A stretch of 64,000 nucleotides of DNA from Bacteroidia bacterium (GCA_009929375.1 SAAO01000014.1:24960-88959); one strand, 5' to 3'. Shown: positions 19,540-29,178, numbered from the stretch's first letter. The notes: generated from the letters alone by a model not told the origin. Numbers and translations are program-made.

Positions 19540-20496
19540 ATGAAGAAAAAACTCGGTATTTTTTTATTTCTGACATTCATCTCAGGAGCTGTTTTTTCGC
19601 AGTTCGATGCCCGGTTTAGCCAGTATATGTTTAACAATACAGCTTACAATCCGGCAGCTGTAGGTGAAAGCGGAATGATTGATTTAGCCCTGCAGCATCG
19701 TCTGAACTGGGTAGGTATTCCGAACGCAGGAAATACGACGGCTTTAAGTCTTAACTCTCCATTGAAAATGGAAAATTCTCTGCATGGACTGGGGCTGAGT
19801 GTAACTATGGATGAGTTTGGATTTTTGATAAATCAGTCATTTCATGTTCAGTATGCATACAAAAAACGACTGGGCGAAGGCGTTTTAAGTTTAGGTTTAC
19901 AGGCCGGATTTGTTAGTGTGACTTTTACAGGCGATTCTGTTGCAAATCATCCGATTACAATAGGAGAGTCTCACAATATAAGTTCTGACCCGGAAATACC
20001 CTCAACAAGTGTGGTTGGAAACAATTTTGATGCAGGTGTGGGTGTCTGGTACGCTGCCAAAAACTGGTACAGCGGATTGTCGTATCTGCATTTGACACAA
20101 CCAACAATCGATTGGGGTACAAATTCACAAGTGGATTTGTTCGGGGTGCTGAATTTTACAGCTGGTTACCAGCAAAAATTATTAAATCCCAAATACGAAC
20201 TTAAACCTTCAATGTTTGTCAAGTCCGATTTTCGCTCGTTTCAGATTGAAGTAGGGTCGAGGCTTGAGTATGATAATAAATTCTGGGGAGGAATGACTTA
20301 TCGTTTACAGGATGCTGTGGTACTCATGGCTGGTATGAATATTGCCGGTGGATTATCAGTGGGTTATGCATTTGATATTCCTGCAAACAGATTAATTACA
20401 GCGAGTTGGGGATCGCACGAAGTGGTTTTAGCCTATAGTTTTGAGTATGTGTTTACAAAAAGTAAAACAAAATATAAAAGTATCAGGATATTATAA
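19540..20496 (+). CDS. porP: PorP/SprF family type IX secretion outer-membrane protein
   Basis: A 318-residue outer-membrane beta-barrel protein. The signal peptide MKKKLGIFLFLTFISGAVFS is followed by QFDARFSQYMFNNTAYNPAAVG, the typical opening of the PorP/SprF family, and then by alternating strands ending in an aromatic strand region. In T9SS, PorP-type proteins take part in surface attachment or translocation and are encoded first in the porPKLMN operon, as here. The ATG at 19540 gives the signal peptide; a TTG 18 bases upstream would only lengthen the n-region. No obvious promoter element is visible in 19359-19539. Confidence 0.92.
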   Translation: MKKKLGIFLFLTFISGAVFSQFDARFSQYMFNNTAYNPAAVGESGMIDLALQHRLNWVGIPNAGNTTALSLNSPLKMENSLHGLGLSVTMDEFGFLINQSFHVQYAYKKRLGEGVLSLGLQAGFVSVTFTGDSVANHPITIGESHNISSDPEIPSTSVVGNNFDAGVGVWYAAKNWYSGLSYLHLTQPTIDWGTNSQVDLFGVLNFTAGYQQKLLNPKYELKPSMFVKSDFRSFQIEVGSRLEYDNKFWGGMTYRLQDAVVLMAGMNIAGGLSVGYAFDIPANRLITASWGSHEVVLAYSFEYVFTKSKTKYKSIRIL

Positions 20497-20499
20497 TCG

Positions 20500-20532
20500 T
20501 TGATTTTCCGTTATATTACAACGGAGAATCAA
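20500..20532 (+). other. Intercistronic hairpin between porP and porK
   Basis: TTGATTTTCCGTT at 20500-20512 pairs with AACGGAGAATCAA at 20520-20532 (13 positions, one wobble). No T run follows directly, so it may be an mRNA-processing or stability element that sets different levels of PorP and PorK rather than a terminator. Confidence 0.6.
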
Positions 20533-20577
20533 TGTATTTAAATATAACAGTTTTTTATTCAAAATAAATATTTCACG

Positions 20578-21987
20578 ATGATGAAAAAAAATCTGACAAT
20601 CATATCACTGGCTGTGTTGCTGATAATTATTGCTGCGCGTCCTGCCGGTGAATTAACCGGAGTGTCAAAGAAATCGATATTTAACAGAGGATTTCGTGAA
20701 AATAATCCCTATGGGATGGTCTTTATAAAGAGAGGCTCCTTTATGATGGGCTCCAACGATCAGTCTGCTTTTGCATCAGTCAGTGATAAATCGATAAATG
20801 TAACAGTAGATGCATTCTGGATGGACGAAACAGAGATTACAAACGACGAGTATAAGCAATTTGTACACTGGGTTCGCGATTCTATAGCCATGCGTTCACT
20901 TATTGTTTCACAGGCTCTGGGCTACGAAAAACTGACAGTTTATAAGGATAAAGTTAATCCGTTAGCAACACTGTCGCCTCAGGAACTTGAAAAAGTACCT
21001 CTTAACTGGGGAGCAAAAATCCCATGGAATTCAAAGGATGACTCTGTAAAAACAATTCTGGGCAGAATGTATTTCCTGAACGATAATGCGATTTCAGCTA
21101 AACGTCAGATTAATCCGGGAAGACTTACCTATAAATACGAATGGATTAACTACGATCAGGCTGCACTTCCCGAAAACAAATACAATGTAAATACGGGTGC
21201 ATATCCTGCCAACGCAACCGTAAGGGTTGATACTTCATATATTGACGCAAACGGAGTTATCAAAAACGAAACGCTCGTACGCAAACTTACATCGCGTCGT
21301 GATCTCATTTCAACCCGAATTGTAAATGTTTATCCTGATACCATCATGTGGTTGCGCGATTTTCAATATGCGTACAACGATCCTAAAATGCACATGTATT
21401 TCTCGCACCCGGGATTCACTAATTATCCGGTTGTGGGTGTAACATGGGAGCAGGCTCAGGCATTCTGCCAATGGAGAACCCAGTTGTTCAACGGAGCTAA
21501 TAAAATTGGCGGACAGGATTATCGCCTGCCAACCGAAGCTGAATGGGAATATGCAGCCCGTGGCGGACGCGATCTTGGAATTTATCCATGGGGTGGCAAT
21601 TATGTACGTGACAGCAGAGGATGTTACATGGCTAACTTCAAACCAATGCGTGGAAGTTATACCGACGATACCGGAGCAACCACAATGAAAGTAGCTTCTT
21701 TCATTCCAAACGATTTCGGTTTGTTTGATATGGCCGGAAATGTGGCTGAGTGGACATCGACAGCTTATGTAAATTCTTCGAATACACTTGTAGCAGATAT
21801 GAATCCAAGTTTTCAGTATAATGCAAAAACCGACGATGCTGACGTTTTGAAACGTAAAGTAGTTAAAGGTGGCTCATGGAAAGATATTGCATATTACCTG
21901 CAATGTGGTGTTCGTACTTATGAATATCAGTACGAAAGTCGCCCTTACATAGGATTCCGTTGTGTTCGCTCATATAATGGTGAATAA
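20578..21987 (+). CDS. porK: T9SS ring component PorK/GldK
   Basis: A 469-residue protein of the formylglycine-generating-enzyme-like family. Seen: GMVFIKRGSFMMGSNDQ near residue 44, WMDETEITNDEY near residue 82, YRLPTEAEWEYAARGG near residue 316 and the closing YIGFRCVRS. PorK with PorN forms the large periplasmic ring under the outer membrane. PorK/GldK proteins are normally lipoproteins; here the hydrophobic N-terminus (MMKKNLTIISLAVLLIIIAA) is followed by RPAGELTGV with no Cys, so the lipobox is missing. The gene is second in the por operon, followed after 46 bases by porL. Confidence 0.93.
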   Translation: MMKKNLTIISLAVLLIIIAARPAGELTGVSKKSIFNRGFRENNPYGMVFIKRGSFMMGSNDQSAFASVSDKSINVTVDAFWMDETEITNDEYKQFVHWVRDSIAMRSLIVSQALGYEKLTVYKDKVNPLATLSPQELEKVPLNWGAKIPWNSKDDSVKTILGRMYFLNDNAISAKRQINPGRLTYKYEWINYDQAALPENKYNVNTGAYPANATVRVDTSYIDANGVIKNETLVRKLTSRRDLISTRIVNVYPDTIMWLRDFQYAYNDPKMHMYFSHPGFTNYPVVGVTWEQAQAFCQWRTQLFNGANKIGGQDYRLPTEAEWEYAARGGRDLGIYPWGGNYVRDSRGCYMANFKPMRGSYTDDTGATTMKVASFIPNDFGLFDMAGNVAEWTSTAYVNSSNTLVADMNPSFQYNAKTDDADVLKRKVVKGGSWKDIAYYLQCGVRTYEYQYESRPYIGFRCVRSYNGE

Positions 21988-22033
21988 TTCCTGAAAAAGT
22001 AACAATCGATCTTAAAAATTAAAGATACAGAAT

Positions 22034-22936
22034 ATGTCACAGAATCAATCAAAATTCGACTTGTTGTGGAATGCTCCCACAACCAAACGTATTGTAGGTG
22101 CCGCATACAGCCTTGGTGCTGCGGTAGTTATTATTGGTGCAATGTTTAAAATTCTTCACCTCGAAGGTGCGGGTCTGATGTTAGGAGTCGGTATGACTGT
22201 CGAGGCTGTACTTTTTGCGCTTGGTGTGTTCGATAAGCCACACCATGAATATGAATGGCATAAGGTATTTGATTTTGAATCGGAGGGAACTCTGAATATT
22301 GCTGGAGGAACAACTTCAGCACCTGTAGCTAATGCAGGAGCTGGTCAGACTAAAACCGTTTCAGGTCCGAAAGTTGATTATTCTGACGCCATCAGTGATG
22401 AAGATGTGAAAAAACTCTCTGAAGGAATTAAAAATCTGGGAGCAACTGCACAACAGCTTACAGGTTTGGCTTCAGTTGTTGGTTCTGCCGAAGGATTTGC
22501 TAAAAATCTTGATGCTGCAAGTGCTTCAACTGGCAAATTTGTGGCAAGTCAGGATAGTCTGAATGCAGCAGCCAGCAAGCTTAATGTATCATATCAGGGG
22601 ATTGCTGAGGGTATGCAAAGTGCCGAGACAAATACAAAAGCATATGCAGGACGAATCGACGAAATAAACAAAAATCTTTCATCGATTAATTCAATTTACG
22701 AAATTCAGTTGAAAAATATTCAGGCTCAATCAGAAGGGCTGACACGTCAGACAGAGGCCGTGAACAGCGTTACACGCGACCTTACTGCAGTGAACTCTGA
22801 AGTTGAAAAGATCAAAGCCGCGACACTGGTTGCTGCTCAACAGTCGGAAGCATTTAAACTCGGAACAGAAAAATTAGCCAAACAGGTTACTGATCTGAAT
22901 CAGGTGTACGGAAATATGTTGAATGCTCTGAATTAA
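22034..22936 (+). CDS. porL: T9SS inner-membrane motor component PorL/GldL
   Basis: A 300-residue protein. Two adjacent transmembrane segments lie within residues 18-66 (RIVGAAYSLGAAVVIIGAMFKILHL is interrupted by a charged stretch, then GLMLGVGMTVEAVLFALGVF). A Glu in the second helix (TVEAV) is the residue type proposed to take part in proton flow. The C-terminal two thirds is soluble, with long helices and coiled-coil character. PorL and PorM together make the proton-motive-force-driven motor of T9SS. porM follows after 44 bases. Confidence 0.95.
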   Translation: MSQNQSKFDLLWNAPTTKRIVGAAYSLGAAVVIIGAMFKILHLEGAGLMLGVGMTVEAVLFALGVFDKPHHEYEWHKVFDFESEGTLNIAGGTTSAPVANAGAGQTKTVSGPKVDYSDAISDEDVKKLSEGIKNLGATAQQLTGLASVVGSAEGFAKNLDAASASTGKFVASQDSLNAAASKLNVSYQGIAEGMQSAETNTKAYAGRIDEINKNLSSINSIYEIQLKNIQAQSEGLTRQTEAVNSVTRDLTAVNSEVEKIKAATLVAAQQSEAFKLGTEKLAKQVTDLNQVYGNMLNALN

Positions 22937-22980
22937 AATCAGAGTACAATTTATTTAATTTCTAACAAAAAGATATCCTT

Positions 22981-24510
22981 ATGAGTGGAGCAAAAAATTG
23001 TCCGGAAACCCCAAGGCAAAAAATGATTGGCATGATGTATCTGGTGCTGACGGCTATGTTGGCATTGAATGTATCAAGCGATATTTTGAATGGTTTTACT
23101 TTGGTTGATAATAGTTTGCATACTACCATCGAATCATCACAACAACGTAATACTTCATTGTACGAAGACTTCGATGCACTTAATTCTCAGAATCCCGAAA
23201 AAGTAGGTCCATGGTTGGATAAAGCTCGCGAAATTCAAAAGAAATCGGATGACTTATTTAATTATATCGAAAATTTCAAAGTTGATATTGTTAAGTTGGC
23301 CGACAAAGATAAAGCAGATCCCAAAGCCCGTAAAATTGAAGGGCGTGACAATCTGGATGTAGCTGGGCAGTATGCGATTGTTGAAAAAAACGGTGAAAAG
23401 CTAAAACAAAGGATAAACGAATTCAGAGATTTGGTTGTAAAAGAGTTTGAAGGAAATGTAAAAAAGCAACAAACATACTTTACTCTCTTTTCGACAGCAG
23501 ATGTTGTTAATAGTAAAAATGAAAAGATACCATGGGAAGCCAGTATGTTCGAAATGATGCCGGTATCGGCTGTGGTGACTATGCTTACCAAATATCAGAG
23601 TGATATTCGTGCAACGGAAACCGAGTTGGTACAATTCCTTAAAGGACAAACGGATGCTTCTGACTTTCGTGTAAACAAAATTGAAGCACTGGTGGTACCA
23701 AATTCTAAATTTGTTTTCCGTGGCGAAAAATACAGTGCACGTATTGTACTGTCAGCTGTTGACTCCACAAAACGTCCGGAATACTATGTAAACGGTTCGA
23801 AACTTGCTACTGAAATGTACGAACTTACTGCCGGTGGACGTATGGGACTTAACAAATATTCGGGTGAGATAAGACTGCCTGGAAACGATGGAACAGTAAG
23901 ATCATATCCTTTCGAATCAGAATATATTGTAAGTGAACCCTCTGCTACTATTTCGAATGTTGATTTAAATGTGGTTTATCGTGGTATTGATAATAATTTC
24001 AGTATTTCCGTGCCAGGTGTAGCAAATGAAAATGTTCAGGTAAGCGCTGTAGGTGCAACTGTACAAAATAAGGGTGCTGGTAGATATGTGATAAATCCCA
24101 CCAGAGATGGTGAAATATCTATTTCGGTGATTGGTAAGATTGATAATAAACCTATGAATATGGGAGGGGGTACCTACAGAGTTAAACCCTTGCCTAAACC
24201 AACAGCCTTTTTGGTGGATGCTTCAGGGAATCAAATTACCAGTGGTTCTATGTCGGTAGAAAAGTTAAAGGGTATGAAACTTTTTGCCGGATATGAAGAA
24301 GGGGAAGTAATTAAGGCTAATTTCCAAATTAAATCGTTTGTGATGATTGGAGAAGGAGCGGGTGTGTCTAATGTAAATGGTTCGAACCTTGACCCAAATT
24401 TGCTTTCACGAATGCGAATTGATAAAAATTTGATTTTTAACAACATAGTCGCAGTAGGACCTGATGGTAAATCAAGAGTGTTAAATGTGATATTTGTGAA
24501 GATTATGTAG
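22981..24510 (+). CDS. porM: T9SS inner-membrane/periplasmic component PorM/GldM
   Basis: A 509-residue protein with one N-terminal transmembrane helix (MIGMMYLVLTAMLALNVSSDIL, residues about 16-37) and a long periplasmic part made of a helical domain followed by beta domains, as in known PorM/GldM structures. The start MSGAKNCPETPRQKMIGMMYLVL is the family signature. It transmits motor rotation or torque from PorL to the PorK/PorN ring. Length is normal for the family. Confidence 0.95.
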   Translation: MSGAKNCPETPRQKMIGMMYLVLTAMLALNVSSDILNGFTLVDNSLHTTIESSQQRNTSLYEDFDALNSQNPEKVGPWLDKAREIQKKSDDLFNYIENFKVDIVKLADKDKADPKARKIEGRDNLDVAGQYAIVEKNGEKLKQRINEFRDLVVKEFEGNVKKQQTYFTLFSTADVVNSKNEKIPWEASMFEMMPVSAVVTMLTKYQSDIRATETELVQFLKGQTDASDFRVNKIEALVVPNSKFVFRGEKYSARIVLSAVDSTKRPEYYVNGSKLATEMYELTAGGRMGLNKYSGEIRLPGNDGTVRSYPFESEYIVSEPSATISNVDLNVVYRGIDNNFSISVPGVANENVQVSAVGATVQNKGAGRYVINPTRDGEISISVIGKIDNKPMNMGGGTYRVKPLPKPTAFLVDASGNQITSGSMSVEKLKGMKLFAGYEEGEVIKANFQIKSFVMIGEGAGVSNVNGSNLDPNLLSRMRIDKNLIFNNIVAVGPDGKSRVLNVIFVKIM

Positions 24511-24573
24511 TGATATGCTTTTCCACTATGATACTTTGTTTATATAATAATAGATTGAAAAAAGTGATATAAT

Positions 24574-25557
24574 ATGAATTCAATTAAAAGGACGATAGTA
24601 ATATTTATTTGTTTTATAGCTGTATTTATTACAAATGCGCAAAATACTCAGATAATAAACTCAAAAGAAAAACCTTTGCCGTTTTTTGATGCTAAGGGTA
24701 ATATCGCAATTCATACTAATGAGTTAAATGCTCTTGCAGATACTCTTGCCGTAATTAATCACAGACAGGATGACATCGTTTGGTCTAAGATTGTTTACAG
24801 AGTTGTCGATATGCGAGATAAACAAAACAATCAGCTGTTTTTTCCATTAATTCCAAATGGTAAATATAAAAGTTTGCTCAGGGTTATTCTTGAGTCTAAT
24901 GCTACCTCAGGTTTAAATGCTTATGGATGTCGTTCTAATGACATACAACCAGACTATTCAATACCATTACCAAAGGATACAATTTCTTCTCTTTTTGTGT
25001 TAAATAGATGGATTGAAGCAGATAAGCGTGTTCAGACTGACTCGTTCATAATTAGAAATCCGTTAACTAATAATTTTGAATTCTCAAATGAACAGTATTA
25101 TGAGGCTTTTGCAAAGGATCAGGTGAAATATCTAATTCAGGAAGTTGTGTTTTTTAATAAGCATTATTCGCGCATGTACACCAAAATTATTGGTATTGCT
25201 CCAATATATTTCAAAACATCGTATAATCTGAATATGGCCGGTGTTGGAAGTCAGAATAAGGAAGGTGAAGGTGTTTGGGAAGCTTTCAGATTTTCTGTCC
25301 TATGTTGGTACTTGTTCGACGAATTACGTCCTTTTCTTGCAAAGCAATATGTAATACCTAATGGTAATGAAACACAACGTTTGACTTATGATGAATTTTT
25401 TGCTCAGCGATTATATAGTACTTATCTGTTGGGTGATGAGAATATGGTTGATAAAATGTTGCTTCAGACTTACAACGATCCCGAAAGTATCAGAAGAGAA
25501 CAAAAACGTATTGAAACCGAATTGCTGAATGTAGAGCAGGATCTCTGGGAATATTAA
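24574..25557 (+). CDS. porN: T9SS ring component PorN/GldN
   Basis: A 327-residue periplasmic protein with a signal peptide (MNSIKRTIVIFICFIAVFITNAQ). The segments DDIVWSKIVYRVVDMRDKQN near residue 68 and RTLLRVILES-like SLLRVILE near residue 104 mark the family, as does FDEDLWEY-like ending QDLWEY. PorN binds PorK in the outer-membrane-associated ring. It closes the porPKLMN set, which is complete and in the canonical order. Confidence 0.93.
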   Translation: MNSIKRTIVIFICFIAVFITNAQNTQIINSKEKPLPFFDAKGNIAIHTNELNALADTLAVINHRQDDIVWSKIVYRVVDMRDKQNNQLFFPLIPNGKYKSLLRVILESNATSGLNAYGCRSNDIQPDYSIPLPKDTISSLFVLNRWIEADKRVQTDSFIIRNPLTNNFEFSNEQYYEAFAKDQVKYLIQEVVFFNKHYSRMYTKIIGIAPIYFKTSYNLNMAGVGSQNKEGEGVWEAFRFSVLCWYLFDELRPFLAKQYVIPNGNETQRLTYDEFFAQRLYSTYLLGDENMVDKMLLQTYNDPESIRREQKRIETELLNVEQDLWEY

Positions 25558-25577
25558 CCACATTCAAAATATATACT

Positions 25578-26270
25578 ATGGACAGGCTTAAATCAATACT
25601 TATATATCTGATTTTTTCCTGTCCATTTGTTTTGATAGCTGCTGATCATAGTAATTTCTACAGTCTTTATGATTATAAAAATTATCGTCAGTGCGAGGCA
25701 TTACAAAATACAATTAATTTCGATAGTATAGATTACAAGCTGCTTAATGCAGCTGTTTTCTTCCGTACCAACGAAGTCAGAGTGAGTCAGGGGAAATCAT
25801 CGCTAAACTATCAGCATGCACTCGAAATGGCTGCAAAACTACATGCTGCTGATATGCTCAGTGATCACTTTTTCGCTCACATAAATCCTTTGAAGAAAGA
25901 TAGAAAAGAACCTGCTGACCGGTATCGCTTGAGTAATATCGAAAATCCAATGCCGGCTGAAAATATTGCAAATTCGTTTGCGATAAAATATAAGGCCAAC
26001 ACTGTGGTTTATGTGATCAATTCGAAGGAAGCTCTTTACAGTTACAAACCAAGCGGAAAAGCAATAGAACATCACACTTATCTGAGTTTTGCCGAAAGCG
26101 TTGTGCAGCAATGGATGAATTCAGCCGGACATCGTGACAATATATTACGCGAAACGGCTGTTGAACTTGGTTGCGCATGTGTTTTTTATCGCGAAAAAGA
26201 AGGCTCGATGCCAAAATTTATGTGTGTGCAGAACTTTCAGCTTTATCAGCCTGTTGTTTTAAGAAAATAG
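25578..26270 (+). CDS. Exported CAP-domain (SCP/PR1-like) protein
   Basis: A 230-residue protein with a signal peptide (MDRLKSILIYLIFSCPFVLIAA). Residues about 60-225 form a CAP domain: LNAAVFFRTNEVRVSQGKSSL, then AAKLHAADMLSDHFFAHINP with the conserved His, then SFAESVVQQWMNSAGHRDNIL with the motif-like GHRDNIL, and the closing VQNFQLYQP. CAP proteins of bacteria are of poorly defined function. It lies 20 bases after porN and 4 bases before the response regulator, so it appears part of the por transcript and may be a T9SS accessory factor. Confidence 0.88.
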   Translation: MDRLKSILIYLIFSCPFVLIAADHSNFYSLYDYKNYRQCEALQNTINFDSIDYKLLNAAVFFRTNEVRVSQGKSSLNYQHALEMAAKLHAADMLSDHFFAHINPLKKDRKEPADRYRLSNIENPMPAENIANSFAIKYKANTVVYVINSKEALYSYKPSGKAIEHHTYLSFAESVVQQWMNSAGHRDNILRETAVELGCACVFYREKEGSMPKFMCVQNFQLYQPVVLRK

Positions 26271-26274
26271 AAAG

Positions 26275-26928
26275 ATGAGAGATTTTATATTGTGCGACAA
26301 TCAGGACATTACACGATACGGATTCGAACATTTGGTGAGGAGTCTTGGTTTGTCGGGTGAATTTTATTTTTCAGCTACAAAGGCCGACTTACTGAATCAG
26401 CTTGTGCGTAAGTCCGAAGCAGTCGTTTTGTTTGACTATACCCGTTTTGATTTTGTGAGTGTGGACGAATTGGCTATTCTGCAACTTCGTTTCCCGAAAA
26501 CCGACTGGATTGTGTTTTCTGATGAACTGAGCAATGATTTTGTACGATCTCTGGTGTTTAATACACAGAATTTTAGTGTGTTGCTGAAAGATAGTTCACT
26601 GGATGAAATAAAAAGTTGTATTCGTGAAGTGCTGAGGGCTAACCGGTTTATATGTAACCGCATTGGAAATATGCTGCTTGATAGTCCTAAAACCGTTGAA
26701 AAACAGCCGTTGCAGGATGTCCTCACAGCTACTGAAAAAGAGATACTGAAAGAAATTGCTATGGGTAAAACAACCCGTGAAATAGCCACACAGCGTTTTG
26801 TGAGTGTGCATACCATTATGACGCACCGAAAAAATATTTTCCGTAAACTCGAAGTAAACAATGTGCATGAAGCTACAAAGTTTGCTATGCGTTCGGGACT
26901 TGTGGATATGGCAGAATATTATATTTAA
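26275..26928 (+). CDS. LuxR/NarL-type response regulator
   Basis: A 217-residue transcription factor. The N-terminal receiver-like domain keeps the acidic pocket (Asp8/Asp11), a phosphoacceptor candidate Asp54 in VVLFDYTRF and Lys105 in VLLKDSS. The C-terminal LuxR helix-turn-helix covers about residues 149-195 (LTATEKEILKEIAMGKTTREIA, then VSVHTIMTHRKNIFRKL). It starts 4 bases after the CAP-protein gene. No sensor kinase is adjacent. Control of T9SS or substrate genes is a context-based guess. Confidence 0.88.
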   Translation: MRDFILCDNQDITRYGFEHLVRSLGLSGEFYFSATKADLLNQLVRKSEAVVLFDYTRFDFVSVDELAILQLRFPKTDWIVFSDELSNDFVRSLVFNTQNFSVLLKDSSLDEIKSCIREVLRANRFICNRIGNMLLDSPKTVEKQPLQDVLTATEKEILKEIAMGKTTREIATQRFVSVHTIMTHRKNIFRKLEVNNVHEATKFAMRSGLVDMAEYYI

Positions 26929-26935
26929 TGGATAA

Positions 26936-26977
26936 TTGACAGTTGATAATTGACAGTTGATAATTGACAGTTGATTA
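26936..26977. repeat. Six alternating heptamers (TTGACAG/TTGATAA) before mnmA
   Basis: TTGACAG, TTGATAA, TTGACAG, TTGATAA, TTGACAG, TTGATTA stand head to tail at 26936-26977 without a spacer, giving a 14-base superunit. The array fills most of the 72-base gap between the response-regulator gene and mnmA. Confidence 0.92.
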
Positions 26978-27000
26978 TCATACTTTTTTACAAAAAATAA

Positions 27001-28083
27001 ATGGAAATTGCTTCGTTGTTATCGGGAGGAGTGGATAGCTCGGTGGTTGTACATATACTGAAGGAAGCAGGGTACAACCCTACTTTGTTTTATATAAAAA
27101 TCGGAATGGACGATGATGAACTTTTGCATTGTACTTCCGAAGAGGATATTGAAATGGCTTCGCTCATTGCTCACAGGTATGGTTGCAAACTCGAAGTAAT
27201 TGATTTGCACAAGGATTATTGGGACAATGTGGTGGATTATACCATCCGTAAAGTAAAGCAGGGCCTGACTCCGAATCCGGATGTGATGTGCAACAAACTT
27301 ATCAAGTTCGGCGTTTTTGAGCAGCGTGTGGGTCATTTGTTTGATAAAACGGCAACCGGACATTACGCTACAACCACCGAAATAAATGGAAAGACTTATC
27401 TTTCAACTGCGAAAGATCCCGTGAAGGATCAAACAGACTTTCTGGCTCAGATCGATCATTTACAGGTCTCGAAGCTGATGTTCCCCATCGGACATTTGAT
27501 GAAAAATGAGGTGCGTGACATTGCCCGTGAAGCGAATTTACCAAGTGCCAAACGTCAGGATAGTCAGGGTATTTGTTTCTTGGGTAAAGTGAATTACAAC
27601 GATTTTATTCGCCGTTATCTGGGTGAAAAACAGGGACCCATTGTCGAACTCGAAACCGGAAAAATTCTCGGACAGCACAATGGCTACTGGTTTCACACTG
27701 TAGGCCAGCGAAAGGGACTTGGATTGTCGGGTGGCCCGTGGTACGTGATTCGTAAGGATGTGGATGCAAATATCGTATGGGCTTCGAAAGGTTTTGCAGC
27801 CGATGCGCAATTCGGAAATGTGTTCGATATGCAGCAATTCCATTTTATTACCGATAACCCATGGAATGACTTAGCAGAAGAAGTTGATATTACTTTTAAA
27901 ATACGTCATACTCCGGAGTTTACCAAAGGCAAAATTCTCAAAACAAACGATGGATACAGAGTGGTATCTGATGAAAAAATTCAGGGAATAGCACCGGGGC
28001 AGTTTGGAGTGATTTACGATGCCGACCGTCACATTTGTATTGGTAGTGGTGAAATTAAAAGTTCAGATATCTCCCGACACTGA
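27001..28083 (+). CDS. mnmA: tRNA 2-thiouridine(34) synthase MnmA
   Basis: A 360-residue ATP pyrophosphatase that puts sulfur on U34 of tRNA-Lys, -Glu and -Gln. Seen: the PP-loop [12 protein letters not shown] at residues 5-16, the catalytic Cys97 in [14 protein letters not shown], and the second Cys near residue 193 in [10 protein letters not shown]. The Bacteroidota form starts directly with the PP-loop, as here. The sulfur source would be an IscS/SufS desulfurase outside the window. A terminator overlaps the stop codon. Confidence 0.96.
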   Translation: MEIASLLSGGVDSSVVVHILKEAGYNPTLFYIKIGMDDDELLHCTSEEDIEMASLIAHRYGCKLEVIDLHKDYWDNVVDYTIRKVKQGLTPNPDVMCNKLIKFGVFEQRVGHLFDKTATGHYATTTEINGKTYLSTAKDPVKDQTDFLAQIDHLQVSKLMFPIGHLMKNEVRDIAREANLPSAKRQDSQGICFLGKVNYNDFIRRYLGEKQGPIVELETGKILGQHNGYWFHTVGQRKGLGLSGGPWYVIRKDVDANIVWASKGFAADAQFGNVFDMQQFHFITDNPWNDLAEEVDITFKIRHTPEFTKGKILKTNDGYRVVSDEKIQGIAPGQFGVIYDADRHICIGSGEIKSSDISRH

Positions 28084-28099
28084 AGTACCGGGAGTTTTT
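28071..28099 (+). terminator. Terminator of mnmA, overlapping its stop codon
   Basis: CTCCCG at 28071-28076 pairs with CGGGAG at 28089-28094 and is followed by five T. The TGA stop of mnmA lies in the loop. Confidence 0.7.
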
Positions 28100-28119
28100 A
28101 TGTGTATTCTTATTGGTGA

Positions 28120-29178
28120 TTATCTTCCCTCGTATTGCGAAGCGTAGTATTTCTGATAATTTCCGCTTGTTACGTTGTCGAGCCATTCCTGATTTGCCAG
28201 ATACCAGTCAACTGTTTTTTCGAGTCCTTCTTCGAATTGCAGTGAAGGTTCCCAGCCGAGTTCACGTTGGAGTTTCGAAGCATCGATTGCGTAACGCAGG
28301 TCGTGGCCGGCACGGTCTTTTACAAAAGTGATTAACTGAACCGATGTGCCCTGCTCGCGACCTAATTTGCGATCCATGATTTCGCAAAGTTTCTTTATCA
28401 GGTCGATGTTGGTCCACTCATTGTGCCCGCCAATATTGTAGGTTTCTCCATTTTTACCTTTGTGGAAAATAATGTCGATAGCACGTGCGTGGTCATTTAC
28501 CCAAAGCCAGTCGCGCACATTTTCACCTTTTCCGTATACCGGAATTGGTTTGTTGTTTTTGATATTGTGAATGGCGAGTGGAATCAGCTTTTCCGGAAAA
28601 TGGTTGGCTCCGTAGTTGTTCGAACAGTTCGAAACCACTACCGGCAAACCGTAAGTATCGTGCCATGCGCGTACAAAATGGTCGGACGATGCTTTACTTG
28701 CGGAATATGGTGAATGTGGGTCGTAGCTTGTTTCTTCGGTGAAAAAGCTGCCGTCGAACTCCAATGCACCGTAAACTTCATCGGTTGAGATATGGTAAAA
28801 ACGTTTTCCTTCGTAGTTTTCTTTCCATGCATTTTTAGCAGCATTCAGCAAATTGCAGGTGCCAAATACATTGGTGCGGATAAAGGCAAACGGATCGGTA
28901 ATCGATCGATCTACATGTGACTCAGCAGCCAAATGAATGACTCCATCGAAATTATGTTTTTGGAATAATTCAGGGATGAATTTTTCGTCAGTAATGTCGC
29001 CTTTTACAAAAGTGTAGTTAGGGGCGTTTTCAATATCTTTCAGGTTTTCAGGATTGCCTGCATAAGTCAGTGCATCGAGATTGAAAATGTGATAATCGGG
29101 GTACTTAGTGACGAAAAGTCTTACCACATGTGAGCCTATAAATCCTGCTCCACCGGTAATCAGAATGTTTTTTTTCAT
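28120..29178 (-). CDS. rfbB: dTDP-glucose 4,6-dehydratase
   Basis: A 352-residue NAD-dependent short-chain dehydrogenase/reductase. It makes dTDP-4-keto-6-deoxyglucose, precursor of rhamnose and other surface sugars. Seen: the nucleotide-binding ITGGAGFIGSHVV at the N-terminus, HISTDEVYGALE with the active-site Thr-Asp-Glu, and YSASKASSDHFV with the catalytic Tyr and Lys. rfbA, rfbC and rfbD are not adjacent, so this is a single-gene unit with its own promoter, convergent with mnmA. Confidence 0.96.
   Translation of the reverse strand: MKKNILITGGAGFIGSHVVRLFVTKYPDYHIFNLDALTYAGNPENLKDIENAPNYTFVKGDITDEKFIPELFQKHNFDGVIHLAAESHVDRSITDPFAFIRTNVFGTCNLLNAAKNAWKENYEGKRFYHISTDEVYGALEFDGSFFTEETSYDPHSPYSASKASSDHFVRAWHDTYGLPVVVSNCSNNYGANHFPEKLIPLAIHNIKNNKPIPVYGKGENVRDWLWVNDHARAIDIIFHKGKNGETYNIGGHNEWTNIDLIKKLCEIMDRKLGREQGTSVQLITFVKDRAGHDLRYAIDASKLQRELGWEPSLQFEEGLEKTVDWYLANQEWLDNVTSGNYQKYYASQYEGR

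Noticed and set aside
26931..26980. CRISPR array
   Set aside because: The units are 7 bases long and contiguous without spacers, and no cas genes are present.
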